From the NCBI RefSeq assembly GCF_027943255.1, contig NC_072893.1, forward strand, positions 123,379,784 through 123,443,783: DNA of 64,000 nt. The letters are read 5' to 3'. Source of the stretch: Anastrepha obliqua (taxonomy: Eukaryota; Arthropoda; Insecta; Diptera; Tephritidae). Positions 22,080-35,198 of the stretch are shown here, one piece after another. The notes beneath the pieces were generated by a model. The model saw nothing but the letters and a program-made list of their open reading frames with translations, made no database searches and was not told the DNA's origin. The position numbers were made by a program, and so were the translations under genes. Position 1 is the first letter of the stretch, and every line of letters starts with the position of its first letter.

Positions 22080-22780
22080 GCAAGGAGCACCATGAGATCA
22101 GGTGGCTCCTAAAACACTCAGGCTAAAAAGCCGATTGTACTTAGAGCTCTGGAAAGAGGGTAGATAGTCAAGGAGAAAAGGAGAAAAGTATCAGAGAAAG
22201 AGATAGGAAAGAATAGAGACAGGGACAATGGTAGTTAGACTCAGAGATTCATCTGAGTTTACTGAGAGATTGTCCGCCATCTCCACCACTTGTTCAGTTG
22301 CTTCGGAATGTTTCGACGTCGGTGTATCGTTCTCACCCATTCGGCTCTCCATTGACATAGCCAATGTGCCATTTTTCACCACTAGTAGTGCGCTTCCTCC
22401 GTAACCCTGAGTGTCGGTTCCGGTCTTAAGGGTATGTGGGGTTCGGGCCTGTACATCCGATGCCAGAGCCGCCGATTGCTCGCCGGAAGGATTTTCCAAA
22501 AGTGCGTTACCTCGTGCAGAGAGATCCTTGTTTAACCTCCACATTTTAGGAAAGACATGCATTTTATACCTCTTGCCAGGTCGTCGGCACGGTAATCTCC
22601 GCGTAGTATCATACTTGGATGGCCCCCAATTCCGTCGTTCCGTGGATGGGTGGATACCCAATTTCTATATGGAGCTACCCTCTTAGTTTGTGGGAAGTTA
22701 ATTTCCATAACATGGGGTTAAATCACCTCTTAAGCCTCATCTCCGCGGCAAGGAGATCGACACGGTAAGGTCGGTCCTTT
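22080..22780 (-). mobile_element. probable LINE ORF1-like fragment
   Basis: An open minus-strand frame of 156 codons (22661-22191) begins MGIHPSTERRNWGPSKYD, with an Arg/Lys-rich start and a Ser/Thr-rich middle. The upstream 80 bp are also coding-like. No zinc knuckle or RNA-binding domain can be seen. Base composition is GC-richer than the surroundings and similar to the LINE remnants. A LINE 5' region is the best guess; an unknown gene is not excluded. Confidence 0.3.
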
Positions 22781-22789
22781 ACTTTGTTT

Positions 22790-24280
22790 GTTTTTGTTGT
22801 ATATTTTCTTAAATATGTTGCGCATCAGTCCCAAATTAGTGGAGAGTTTGAGAGCTCCTGTAGTCCACCTTTATTTGGAAATAAAAATTCCCTAAGCATT
22901 TCGCTCCCTTTTAAAAGACGCAGTAGGCAATTATACAATGTGTGTATGTTTGTGTTGAGTAACGTATGCAGTTGGCTGGGATATGTAGATAATTATCATG
23001 CATAATCGAGACGCATTTGTCAGCGCTGTTAAGTGGCTGAACGTCAATGTCATGGCAGTGGTCATCACGGCGGCAATGCCTGCTCAACATCAAATGTCAA
23101 AACATGTGGGGTTGCATTTTTCGTACGTATTCCCCGTTATAGCTGCACGCATGCGCGCGTTGTGCGGTTGATGCATTGAATGGCTCAGCTGTTTCAATTT
23201 GACACTTGGCAAAATTTTTGTAGTTTAAAAATTTTTTTTTGTTTGTTTTTCCCCTGATTTTGTTACATTTGTTGATTTATGAGGTGTTTTTTCTGACTTT
23301 ACGTGACTTATAATGAACAGTGCGGTTAAGTATTTTGGCAAATACGAGTATTTTGTGAGAAATTCGAATCGAATTGCGTAGCCAGTGAACTTTAAAAGAA
23401 AAAAATGCTTGAGGAAAGCATTACACTGATCCATAAAAATTAACTCTTGATTTAACAAATGCGCTTTTTCCTTAGGATTTTTTCTTACATTATTTTGACT
23501 CCCAAAAATGGAAAACAGATGTAGAAAAAATTTGGCACGTATAATATATATATTTTTTTTTTTGTGTAACAAGAACTTTATGTTTTATAAGAAAAAAATC
23601 TGCGACTTTATTTGTTCCTAACAGTTCAGAAAACTTTTTTTACAGTTTTTATTCGTGGAACTGATCGTTAAGGCTAGCTTGAGTTGGAAATAAGGTTACC
23701 CACCATCAGAAATATATATAGAGCAGCTGGAACGGCTTCGTTTTATAATTCCATGTGTTCCCGAAAGTGTCAAACTTTGTTTACCTTATACTCTGTTGCT
23801 GTCTAGAGAATTCAAGCAACAACTAAAAACCCGTCATTGTTGGTTTTGCTCTGTTGTTGCTTCTTCGTTAATGTGTCTTGAGTTGGATCACGAATTTCAC
23901 CTTCAATTGCTCTACATGGAGGCAAATCGTTGACATCATTTGCTGCGTCATTTGTCTGATTTGGCATTGCGGGCGTAAGTAAACCAGCACTTCGATGAAT
24001 TTACATTTGCATATTTCAAATCATAGGTTTATTGAAAGTCTGCCTCTGTCATCGCGCTCCTTTTGCCCAACCAACAAGATTTTTTATGCATATCTGAGGT
24101 GCCCCATCCCAAGAGAAACCAAAATAATCACGGTAGTATTTCGTCGGTTCAGTGAAGTTTTGTCGCTAAGGTTCTAGAGAATCTGTGTGGCAAAAACCTT
24201 GTCGATCAGCTTTATTGGTAATTTTAGCTTTCAAACTTTTTTTTGTTTTTGTTTTTTTGTCGAGACAGACTAGTAAGCAC
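22790..24280. other. no gene seen
   Basis: AT-rich, with scattered short open frames of low complexity on both strands. No domain, no splice-linked frame and no clear repeat. Confidence 0.3.
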
Positions 24281-24289
24281 AGCACTTAG

Positions 24290-24640
24290 ACGAATGAAGT
24301 CCATTTTACTGCACTCGGGTTCCCTTTTTAGTTTTCACTAAATCTACCTGACCTCCGAAGAAATCTGAGTAGATCTTGTGGTGTCAAGGAGCCAAGGTGG
24401 TCGCTTCTTAACATATCAGTGCCAAAGATCTCAAGTCTGATTCGAGCGCGAAGCTCGGGCAGATGCACAGATGCCGTCTTATGGTCCTATCCACTTGCTG
24501 GGTAGAGTGCACTGTCTGAGATGCCTACCTTTTTCAAGCTCTTTTCCTGTAGAAAGTGGCCCAGCATCAGTCCAACCAACTGCCTGCTGTGCCTTCGGCT
24601 TAATGACAGGAGGATCTGCGACAGTCGGTCAGACATCTTC
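24290..24640 (-). mobile_element. LINE C-terminal fragment
   Basis: The minus strand reads LSRRHSRQLVGLMLGHFLQ, then EIFGTDMLRSDHLGSLTPQ and DLLRFLRRSGRF. This is the layout of the region after RNase H in I/LOA-type LINEs. There is a stop between the two blocks. It is 5'-truncated. Confidence 0.6.
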
Positions 24641-24649
24641 ATTCTTAAG

Positions 24650-26590
24650 TCAGAATTTTTTTTAAGTTTCAGAAAATTTATAGAACATTAAATTTTGGTA
24701 TCATAAAGTGCAAGTTATAAGTAGTTCAAAAATGATTTTTTTTCATTTTAAGTAAATTTATTTAATTTCCAATCACACTGATTTTTGCAAATTTTTTTCG
24801 GATGCGGTCTTGTGCAGTTTCTCCATTCAACGCCTGCTCCAATTTTTTTTGTATGGAAGAAAACACCCAACATCGTTAGGAAAAAGAATTGTCAACAATC
24901 AACGCAACACTTGAAGCCTGCATTTTATTGTACAACATTTATTTTTACTCTAGCATTTCATTAATTTACTTAATTTTACAGCATTGTTTTATTTCAGTTA
25001 CAATTTTTAAGCTCATTTTATTTAATTGATCTTATTTAAATTTATTGTTTTATTTTGTATAATTTAATTCGATTTTAATTGATTTTAAGTGATTTTTTAA
25101 TTTACATAGTTCTATTTAATTAAATCTTTTTATTTTCTTTCATTTTATTTATATTATTTATTTCCTATTTTTTTCTCTGTGACATTATTTATTTTAATCT
25201 TATTTAAGTTTTATAATTTTTTTTATATTTTTTTATTTGATTTTAAACATTTTTTAATGTATTTAATTTATTTATTGTTATTTATTTGCATTTATGTATG
25301 TTGTTTTAGTGCAGGTGTGGCAATTCCGTTTACTTGTCAGTAGTTTCTCGTAGCTATGATATTTAATAAATTGGCATTTCCCCTTTGTAATGGCACATTT
25401 CCGCGAAGGGCAAAATGCAGTAGTGAAGTTTCCTATTATTTCAAGATCGCTAAAAGATTACCACATACATACATAGCCATGAATGTATGTGTGTTTTTGT
25501 GGAAACCCAATTATTAAGCGCAATATTTATGTAAGTGGAGCATACCGCATGCCGCATGCCGCATGCCACATGCCACATTTGCCAAACAATTCGCTCATAA
25601 CACAATTTATGCAAATTTGTGCCGCAAAGAAGAAAAGAAAATTAAAAGCCAAAAAGTAAAATGAAAAAAAAAAAAAATTACCAAACAAATGTTGCTATCG
25701 GCAAGTGTGATGTTTGTTGTTGTTGTTGAATTTATTGTTGCATTAATAACTCTTATCCTCATAAATAATAATGCCGTGTTTGACCAATTTGCTTTCATTA
25801 TAGTCGTTGTTGCATTGAGAAGCGTTTTTGCCACGGCGATTTCAGGAGCAACAACCTCTTCACCGTTGCCACGGTGGCACTGCCAGTGTTGCATTTGTGT
25901 ATTGTAACAATTGTATTTAATAAAATATATCGTCAAACAGGCACAAACGCACGTCTGCGCACATGCAATAGAAGCTATTCACTTATTTTCCCCCTTTTTG
26001 TTTTATTCCAACAACAGCAGTAGAATTGTGTAGCAGCATTTGAGATTTAAACTTATATACATAGGCACATATATATCTTACATATGCATATGCATAATTG
26101 AAACTATTTACTCTATAAATATAACTCTTCAGCCTCTCCACGGTTATCTCACTCTCCCATTCGCTCTCTGTGGTTTATCCAAATGCACTAGCAGAGAAAC
26201 ACAGCGTGGCTGCATTGAAATGTTTCTTTTCCCCGTTTTCTTTCTCAATAGCACAGCTATTGTTGTTGTTTATGTCGTTGCAATTAAAAGATAATAATAC
26301 ACTTGCCATAATTAGTTTGACTTAATTCGCCAGTGGAATGGACAGTGTCAAACGTGTGGCCGTCGATACTTGACTCTGACTTTGGTATTTGATTGATGAA
26401 AAACAAAAAAAATATAAATCAACAAATTTGGTCCAGACTACTTAAGCTGCTGGCAACTTGATTTGGCGCTGACCGATTTGGCGGGCATGTTGTTATAAGC
26501 GATTGCGTGTGTGATATTTATCCAGAAATTCAAAAGAGGGAATGAAGTGCTTGCTTTTGTATTATTAGCAGCATATCCGTTCCCATGACA
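24650..26590. other. AT-rich intergenic DNA, no gene seen
   Basis: The stretch 24960-25300 is a TTTATTT/TTTAATTT low-complexity tract. At 25543-25577 there are about five tandem GCATGCC-like heptamers. A (TTG)n run lies at 25715-25740. No coding sequence is supported. Confidence 0.4.
25543..25577 (+). repeat. heptamer tandem repeat (GCATGCC)n
   Basis: About five copies of CCGCATG, the last ones decayed to CCACATG. Confidence 0.8.
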
Positions 26591-26594
26591 GTTC

Positions 26595-26705
26595 AATGCT
26601 TGTTACCGGAACGACCCGTATTTATAACCGGTCAAGGACTATAGCTCCAACAGCATTCAAATGAAAATGTAAGGAAGAATGTTTAATGTTGTTGTAGCAA
26701 CAGTT
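26595..26705 (+). mobile_element. LINE 3' UTR module, short fragment
   Basis: ACCGGAACGACCCGTATTTA, then an ACCGGTCAAGGACT block, and then TGTTGTTGTAGCAAC at 26688-26702. The first block recurs at the right end of the window (63973-64000). That recurrence and the TTG-repeat tail suggest a dispersed LINE 3' end. Confidence 0.45.
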
Positions 26706-27034
26706 ATAAGTAAGAGGGATGCAGAGAGTAATTCAGTGTATTTGTCCCTTACCGTAATTGGTATAATTTACGCTGATGCTGTTGCAAATGCAGCAATGGA
26801 AAAGCATGTTTTATGCTCTGAACGACTACAAAATGCTCTCTGTCTTTAAACATATGATGGATTTAGTGTTGACCACGCCATGACCGACTTGGTGCTATTC
26901 ACGGTAAAAGATAAAATTCCCTAACTTAAACTATCGTAGACTTCTTTAACTTCTAAGAGGCGGGAGGGCAATATATGAGCTTGCAGAACTTCTTGATTTT
27001 GTGATGCTCTATTTATATAAAAAAAAGAGGTTGT

Positions 27035-27770
27035 CTGTAAAGTCGATTTACTGACGATAGTTTAACGTGACAACGTCATAAGAAAATACTGATGGAATGG
27101 TTGCATTTTTCAAAAGAAAATTTTAATTTTATTTGTTTGATAGGTATTTTGTATGGATATAGAGAAGAAGGTAAATGGAATCGCAATGGACTAGGTCAAG
27201 TTACATTTACACAAGTGTGAAAAATGACGAAACATTTATCAAATTCATGAAAGATATGCTTAATTTTGATTGTGCATCAGACGTTAATAAGTCAACAACA
27301 CTAAGAGGCAACATCATCGATTTGCCTTTTTCTAGACACATTACACTCGAAACACTCTCTTTCATTTCCTACTTTTCCTATCATCGTCCTATTCTCAACA
27401 GAGAAATGGTTCATTACCATGCACACAAGAAGAAGGCATATGCAAATACAAATATTTGAATTTATATACATATGCTCATATACATAGATCTGTATGTTGA
27501 ATCAAGTAGGAGAGAGGCAGATGTCGAACGTTGCCGAACGCGGGGCCGATTGTGTCTCCTTGTCGTTCGTTCCGCGCTCTCGCTTGCAGTTCAAGCAAGG
27601 TGACGCCGTATGAGCAAGATAACGCCGTATTTTTTGGTGCGTGCAGCCGGCTATATCGAATTATAAGACGTTATCACGTCAAAAACTGCTTGTGTTATCA
27701 CTCACCCAATCATCGGGCGACTATACTTATAGTTATAAGGCGTGGCGCTTACATGCAAAATAGCTAACGA
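27035..27770. mobile_element. possible DNA element with diverged inverted ends
   Basis: At 27060-27080 the sequence reads GTTTAACGTGACAACGTCAT. At 27668-27690, in inverted form, it reads GTTTTTGACGTGATAACGTC. Between them 27520-27720 is a GC-rich island containing two close copies of ACGCCGTAT (27600-27632). No transposase is seen. The ends are not defined. Confidence 0.3.
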
Positions 27771-27789
27771 AACGTTTTACCCCACTCGT

Positions 27790-29320
27790 CATTTAGCCCA
27801 CAAGTTGCGTTTTCTTACTACCACCTTGCATACATACACACATTGAATAAAATAAGTTGCAAGCATCAACTTTTTTAAATTAAACCTCTAAGCCAGAGAA
27901 AATCCTTTAAATTTAACTTGTAATTCCAATAGCACACAAGTTCTGCAAATAAGCGGAATTGCGCGTATTGGAGCTCTCTCTAACCGAGGCTTAACGTTTG
28001 CGCGTATTCCTCATACGACCTGGTGCACATAAGTTCATGCATACATAAGCCAGATAGATGAGTATTCATAGCTAAAGTGTTGGCAAAATGTGGTTGAATG
28101 CAACCATTTATCAGTCGATAGAGCTACAGAATTTCAATTCTTTTAATATGCGCGAATAAATTAAAAATTGAAAATGTTTTGTTCTGTTGAGTAGTAGTAG
28201 AAATGCGAAAACAAAAAAAGATCATAACATGCACAAAAATACTATAATCAACATCAACCTGCATGTATTATATTATATAATTAAGTTTGCGATGTACGGT
28301 GGAAGGTGTAATAGAAAAATTTCAAAAGCCATAAATTTCAAATGCATCCACACACACATACATACATATGTATGTAAATAAAGCGAAACAAAGGTAATTA
28401 TATATACGAAACATCAGTGAGCAGGAAAAGTTGGCGAAAACTTTGCAAAAAGCTACCATTACCAATGGCTAACAGCAGTTGAAGGAAACGAAAAGGAAAA
28501 CGTGAAAAGAGAAAGAATGCAGGAGTCTTGCTGTTGGCTAGAAAATACCGTTGCAGGCTGATAGTAGAAAGCGGTGCATATTGCACTGTAAGGTGGCACC
28601 TACGTAAGCTGTGCGTCAGCTAATTACAATGCGCCGAATCAGCGACCATGAAAAGCTGCTGCGGTGCTCAACAAACAAAAGCAAATGCATAAAATAAAAG
28701 CAACAATAAATAGCTAACTAACATTCATTAACAAGACCAGCAGTTTTCCGTTGGCTAAGAGGTTTGGCGAATGGTTTTTGGTTTTTTTCTTTATATTTTG
28801 TTTTTTCATTTCTTTTTTTTGGCTTTTCTTCTTTATATGTAACACTTCCAGTTCAGGTTTGTTGAAATTTTCATTGGTTTTTTTAACAAATGAAAATATG
28901 TACAACCGCTGGTATGCATTAACGTCAAGTCGTGTTATATGAGCAATGCATTCGTAAGCGAATTGTTTCGGATGATGCGCTGGATATGAAAAGAAAATCG
29001 TAAATTTTGTATTTATAAGTAGCAAACGCATTCAAAAAAAAAAAAAAAAAAAAAACGAGAAACAAGTAGGCAGTTATAAGAACTGCTGACAGAAATCCTA
29101 AATAACCAAATAACAGTGAATTATAAAATTAATTGTGATAGGAAAAATTAGAGTTTTGTTATACAAAAAATAGATATATATTATATATACAAGTTCAATC
29201 CCGTTTTCACTTATTAAGGTAACACAGGGAAATGAGAGAGTTGACGAGCTTACTAAGGCAGGCACGCGCTTGCCTAGGATGAGTATGTTCAACATATACT
29301 CCTCACTCTCAGTTTGGAAA
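27790..29320. other. no gene seen
   Basis: AT-rich. It has microsatellite tracts (ACATACATACATATGTATGT at 28353-28375) and a run of about 21 A at 29035-29055. Nothing coding is supported. Confidence 0.35.
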
Positions 29321-29328
29321 AATTATTC

Positions 29329-29760
29329 GCTTCAGCAAACCAAACTACAAACACAATTCCTATAAATTCTCTGGATATGCTGCTCATACTTGTCGGTTCT
29401 ATTCGTTGTAGCCGAACAGAGAAGTTACTTCTATAGCCAATGTTACTGTTAATACAACAACAATAACTGCTAATTAAATCGGCATGCTGCTAATGTACTC
29501 GTGCATATGTGTAAATGCAAAAAAACAAAAAATGCATAAGCGCAGTGACCGACAACTCTTATGTGTATTCGCAATGCCCTCTTTTGGACAGTGACACGTA
29601 CTCGTCGCTTTAGCAAACCAAACTACAAATACAATTCCTATAAATTCTTTGGATATGCTGCTTATACTTGTCGGTTCTATTCGTTTTATTCATTGTAGCC
29701 GAACAGAGAAACTACTGCTATAGCCACTGTTATTGTTAATGTAACAACATTATGCTGCTA
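29329..29760 (+). repeat. direct duplication, unit about 140 bp, offset 278 bp
   Basis: 29329-29460 and 29607-29755 match closely: GCTTCAGCAAACCAAACTAC against GCTTTAGCAAACCAAACTAC, then TTGTCGGTTCTATTCGTT, GTAGCCGAACAGAGAA and CTATAGCCA. The second copy carries an extra TTATTCAT. No coding content. Confidence 0.75.
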
Positions 29761-29764
29761 AAAG

Positions 29765-32235
29765 ACATGTAAATACACTTGCATTGATTAGTAATGGGGT
29801 TCTGTAATGTTATGTTAAGAAAAGAATTGCTAAGCCTTAAAAAAAGTTATCTGTAATATGTTCCGATAAAACTGTGTGACAGTGAAAAGACACTTTCTTC
29901 GAGACATATATGTAGTATGTACTCGTAAATAAACTGTTAATAGAAGCAAGTAGAAAAAAACTGCATATTCAAAATTTTGAATTGACCCTGCACATGTGAA
30001 CTTAAGGCCGAAAAACCAATTTGCCCATAACTTTATATTTATTTATTCGTTCAAACACTTTTGCACGCCATTTAAAAAAGGATATTCAGCTGTTTATATT
30101 GCAACATATATACATATATGCATACATACATAAAATGTTAATAAATGCCGGAAAAATTTGAAATTTTTGTAAATTTTTTCATTTTGAGTAGCATTTTAAA
30201 CGATTATTTTGTTTAGCAGTGTATATTATATTTAAGATTGTATAGGAAGAAACTACCTTCAATTTTGTTTTCCAGGAATTGTAAGTTATTAAAATCCATT
30301 GAGGATTGCTCACGAATTTAATAAAAAAATGCATGCTACTATAAAATTTATATACTCATGCATTTGTGTAAAGAAATCCCTGATATTGCGCACAAAATGG
30401 TGTACGCTAGTTGCCATTAGAAATACAAGACTTCGTATTGAAATAAATTACTGGGAGAGAGTTTTGGAAATACTTTGCTCAGTGTTGTTTAAGCGCGCAT
30501 CAAATATAGAGTCTAGTATGAAATTTTATTCTAACGGTGCTCAATTAGCACACCACCAATTCCGAGAGCGGTGAGTGGTTTGGTTACTTCGACTTTCTCT
30601 AGTTACTCACTCTCTTTCCACTTCTTCTTGTTCATCCATGATGAAAGGAATTGAGAAGATGTGACCGATAACAGACCGTTATTCAGCTGTCAGCGAATAT
30701 ATATCCCATCCTTGATGTTAACGTATTTGGGTACTACAGAAGTACGTACATATTTGCTTGGAGAAATCATTTTGAGCGTGTCATACTTTGTCAGTTCTAC
30801 AATTATGCAGTTTTCATTAACACAACTATGTAAGTTTGCCATTAATGTCAGCTTGAACAAAAGAGTAGTACTCGTATACTAGAGAGCAGCCAATCAAATG
30901 CTTGCTGCTAATCTGAACGCCTAAATATAGGTTGATGGGGAGCTGTAAGAAATATACTTCTTAGGTGGCGCTGAAGGAGGACTATTTTATAATATATAAT
31001 TTTTAATTATAACACGTAACATTTTTTTTTGGTTTTCGGGTGTTTTAAATATTTTTAGTGGGCCGATTTCAAACGGTTTAAATTTTGAAGTTGATTCCAA
31101 ACTAACGTCTCGCTAATTTAGGGACGAGATTACCGCTTACATGCCATTAAGCATGAATCCATTACATTTGTACAAAAAAAAAAAATGTCAAGTGCCTTTG
31201 TGTGTGAATGTGCGTGTGAAAGTGCTTGGCGTCGTACCGGAAACCGATATCGCTCATACGCCATATGAATGCAACAAATGCAAAAGATTATATAATATAT
31301 TTCGTCATTTTTAAGGAAACGCCTTGCAGCAGCGCTACTCATACACATACACACATCTGTGCACATGCATGAAAAAGTCCAAATCAAGTCAAATCAAATG
31401 AGCTTTGTATTACCAAGTTGATTCAGCAACTAATAAATGCCGCTATAAATGCCAACACGCATGCGCGCATAATTGATCGCCAACTTCACCATTGGCATTC
31501 GGACGAGCAAGTGGTCGGTCAATCAGTGCAGACGGTTTGGCAGCGTACATGCAGTTGAATTATGTACGTACACACACACGCATACATACATATGGTATGT
31601 GATTTATGTGTATGTTAGTGGATTTGCGTGCAGCTGCATGCGCTCATAAAACTAAAAATAATTATAAATGGCAGAAAAAAAGCAAGAAAATCGTATTGAA
31701 TAAAAATCGTAGCAAAATTAGACAGAAACGGATTAATAATTGAAAATACAACAGTAGAAAGGATAAAATAAAGCAAGAAAAAATTTAATGCTGAAAAATA
31801 CTAAAAAAAACAGCTATGTAAGCCACATGAAAGTATTACGTGTGGCAGTTCGCCAGTTTGGAAGTTTATTTTGTTAAAATATATTCAATGCAAGTTACGC
31901 GCAAATGGCACAACACTAGCAATAAATAATAAAAAAAATGGAACAGAAGGAAAGCATGAAAAGCTTGCAAGTGGAACCGTTGCTGGTCATGCAAGTTGGC
32001 GTACTGCATACATTTAGGCTTATAGAAATGTCAACAACACAAAGTCTATTAAAAACTTATTGCGCTGTGATTAAGCCTTGGGGAGACTGGTGGTTGGTGG
32101 TAAAGAGCAGAAGTGCCGAACGGCGCAGTTTGGCTTTGTCTACGTGTGCTTGTGGATATCTCCGACCTGCGTAATAAACACTGAGAGTAATGAAGTGGCG
32201 CCTATAGTGGTACCGTTACTTTGCGCTCAGCGAAT
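29765..32235. other. no gene seen
   Basis: AT-rich with CATA/TATG microsatellites (30110-30130, 31570-31610). Short open frames on both strands show no domain and no splice partner. Confidence 0.35.
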
Positions 32236-32239
32236 TTGA

Positions 32240-33040
32240 CATTGGCCTCTTCTGCCTTACAAACACATGTAATTTAAGGCAGTTCTATTCCGCGTTGCCA
32301 ATATATTTTGTGCCAGTTGCTTCATCTGTTCGCCACTTGCTAAGACTTTGCGAAAAGAAAAGGCTTAATATTATTTTTTAAATTAAAAATTTTATTTCTT
32401 TCTTTATTTTATTAAAATTTAAAATTTAATTAAAAAAAAATGTTGCTAGTGAGACAAGACGTTTTTGTTTCAGTGCTCTTTTATTGGGTCGTTAAAGATT
32501 TTATTTTTACTTTTTCAGACAGAACTGGCGTTGATTTTCGTGACGTCACCCTAGTCCAATTGGTGATCAGTGTGACCAGATAAACAATTTCGTAATTTGA
32601 TTTTTTGTTCCCTAGCCTCAGAGTTTTAGTTCTTTCTTCCTGACATTTTTTACACTATTTTAATTAAAATCCGATCTTTATAATTAAGTAAAATATATAT
32701 ATTTTTCAATTAGTTCAATAATTCACTCATTCCTATTTAGCTTTACTTATTTTTATCATCTGGCCACATTGTCGGCCATTGTTTTATTTTTGGTGTGGGT
32801 TATTTATATTTCTGAATAATTTTTGTGTGACACTTCTTCACTTTATTTACATTTTTTTTTTTCAAGTTTGTTCTTCTTCGTCTCCTTCTCTTTGGAGCAG
32901 TCAAATCTCTCTCTATAGGCCTCTTTTTTTCGCCAAGATTTAGCAAGTGGCGAATAGATGACGCAAATGAACATTTGTCAGCAAAGCGGGAAGAGAGCTG
33001 CCTTAAATTACATGTGCTGGTAAGGCAGTGCGGCCTAATG
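32240..33040. mobile_element. MITE-like element with about 120 bp inverted ends
   Basis: The left arm 32240-32370 and the right arm 32920-33040 are inverted copies sharing ACATGTAATTTAAGGCAG and ATTCGCCACTTGCTAA, plus the outer GGCC and CTGCCTTAC. The central 550 bp is AT-rich and non-coding. No clear target duplication; exact ends are uncertain by a few bases. Confidence 0.7.
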
Positions 33041-33233
33041 AGCTATAATCATACTCGCTAGCATCGAACCTTACTCGATAACTTTGTTGTTGCTTTCGCA
33101 TCCAAATTTTTCATCAAGTTAATCGAGCATAGATATAGCGAGCGGGGAAATGGCGTATAGAAGAGGCATTATCTCTCGCAACTGCAGTGTTGCCTAGTTT
33201 TGGATATAAAAAGCACTAGCATGCGCATTTAAA

Positions 33234-33690
33234 GCCCTCGTCTCATTTGAAATTCTGTTTTTTGGGTGTTTTTTTTAAAGATTTTGTATATTAGTTTTCA
33301 TTATTTTATATTTTGATCCATTGTTAAAAAATAAAAAAATGGTTCTTGCTATACGAGGTTCATTAAAAAAGTTGTCAGTTTTTTTTACCTTGTTTTACTA
33401 AACAATTTTCTACCCAATGATCGTAGTTCACACAATAACGGCATCAGTTATACGTTATTTGAATTTCAGTACAATCGGCTATATCTGTGTCACTGTCCAT
33501 GTGAAGACCATTTTTTGAAGGCTGACAACTTTTTGAATGAACCTTGTATGACCAAACAAAAATGTTTTTTTTTTAAAAATTAATCAAAAAATAAAATACT
33601 GAAAACTTAAATAAAAAATAGTTTTCGTTCCTGTTTTACACGCTCTTAAAAGAACACCGAAAAAACACCATTTCAAATGAGGGGAGGGCC
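33234..33690. mobile_element. MITE with about 45 bp inverted ends, host of a nested MITE
   Basis: The left end GCCCTCGTCTCATTTGAAAT matches in inverted form the right end, which read on the minus strand is GCCCTCCCCTCATTTGAAAT. Similarity continues through TTTTTTGGGTGTTTTTTTTAA. Removing the nested element 33354-33546 leaves about 262 bp. Confidence 0.65.
33354..33546. mobile_element. 193 bp mariner-type MITE, TA-flanked, nested
   Basis: The left end is CGAGGTTCATTAAAAAAGTT; the right end in inverted form is CAAGGTTCATTCAAAAAGTT. Both continue into GTCAG. TA dinucleotides flank it at 33352-33353 and 33547-33548. No coding capacity. Confidence 0.85.
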
Positions 33691-33724
33691 GTAAAGCAAA
33701 GAAAATACCAAATTTTTATTAAAT

Positions 33725-33920
33725 TAATTTCGAGTTCCCACCTACATACCATCAAAATTTTCAAATAAGATATGACCTATGACACTCCAGAATATTCCAC
33801 TTTACAATAAACGAACATGTTTTAAGAACTGGTTTAGTAGTCTCCGAGTTTACCGCACACATACCATGCACATTTTCAAATAAGGCGTTGCCCCGTGACA
33901 TTCGAGAATATTTTAGCATT
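33725..33920 (+). repeat. two-unit direct repeat, offset about 117 bp
   Basis: CGAGTT-CC-CA-ACATACCAT, then ATTTTCAAATAAG, then TGACA-TC-AGAATATT occur near 33731 and again near 33848. Non-coding. Confidence 0.6.
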
Positions 33921-33924
33921 CAAT

Positions 33925-35150
33925 TTTGCAAAAATAATATTTTTTTATTCTAATAATAAATTTGTACGCAGTTTTTTAAAAATGTGTTAAACTTTATTGA
34001 GCACAGTGTGGAAAAATAGTACATATCTTAAATGCTAAATATTGCACAAATTTAATACAATTTGTTTTACTAAACCTTTATTATTTTTTTAGTCTTTATG
34101 AATGAATGTGTTAAAAAAAATATTTTCCACTGAAAAACAAATTACAATAGAGATTAATAAAGCAAAATAAAAAATAGATATATCGCATGAAAGAAATTAA
34201 CGAAAAATATAATCATATGAATAAAAAAAAGAGAAATAAAAATAAATAAAAATTGGGTTTAAAAGTAAATTTTAAGGAATTTACAACGCAGGTTTCACCG
34301 CACGAGTGTCTTAGGTAATAGGAGAAGACGAGAGGAGAGCATAGTTTATTGAATTTCACGGCCATACACGAGCACTGGCTGTGTATACACAATAGAAAAA
34401 GGCTATATGGAACTGTGATAAACAGAGTTCTTACAGGGCGTTACTCAACAAAAAACATACAAAATGGCTGAATGTCTGACTCCCCGAAGTTTGCAAGCAC
34501 GAGCAGACACATGAGAATTTCTCCGCTGTAACGAAGACTGCTCATCTGCTATGTAACTGTTCCCCTATTTGGAATCGCCATACCATATGCGGCTGTGAAA
34601 CCTCAGGCAGACCTCATCTCTTACGCTCATCACCGAGTGAGTTGTCCGAGAAGTGCTGAAGAGGCAGCAAATTCTCTTGAATTCGTATTCAAATTGACAG
34701 ACAACCTTAACTATAATTTTAGAGGAATTGTTGTTTTATCCAATGGGCAATATTTTGTATAAAATTTAAATAAAGAGTATTCAAAATAAATCTTCCATCT
34801 CGCAAATCAAAAAATTCCGAAAAACTCACTTTTATGCCCAATTGCACAAGAATAAAAATGAAACGAAAAATGCGTAAAAATGAAATGAAGAATTTTACAA
34901 AATGCGAACACATTTAAGCTAAGCAGGCCTTGGAGTGTTGGCGTTAAGCGAAAATATAATTTCGGTTTTTTTTTTGTTTTTTGTTATAGCAACGAAACTG
35001 TGTATGTAAGTATGCATAGACGGATGTAATTTAGCAGCGTAAGACCCAGGGACTGTGAAAAATCGCTATAAAAGATCAAATCGTAGAAAATTCAGCTTAT
35101 TGCAGGGTTGAAAAATGATGCTAGAGAGCAGAAGATAAAGTGGCGTGAAG
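33925..35150. other. no gene seen
   Basis: AT-rich up to 34250. The stretch 34260-34680 is more balanced and may be a decayed transposon, but no motif is certain. A (GA)n purine tract lies at 35168-35190, just before the RTE-like element. Confidence 0.3.
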
Positions 35151-35198
35151 GTGCACATTTGAAGCTGGAGAGAGGGAGAGAGAGAGGGAGCTATATGA

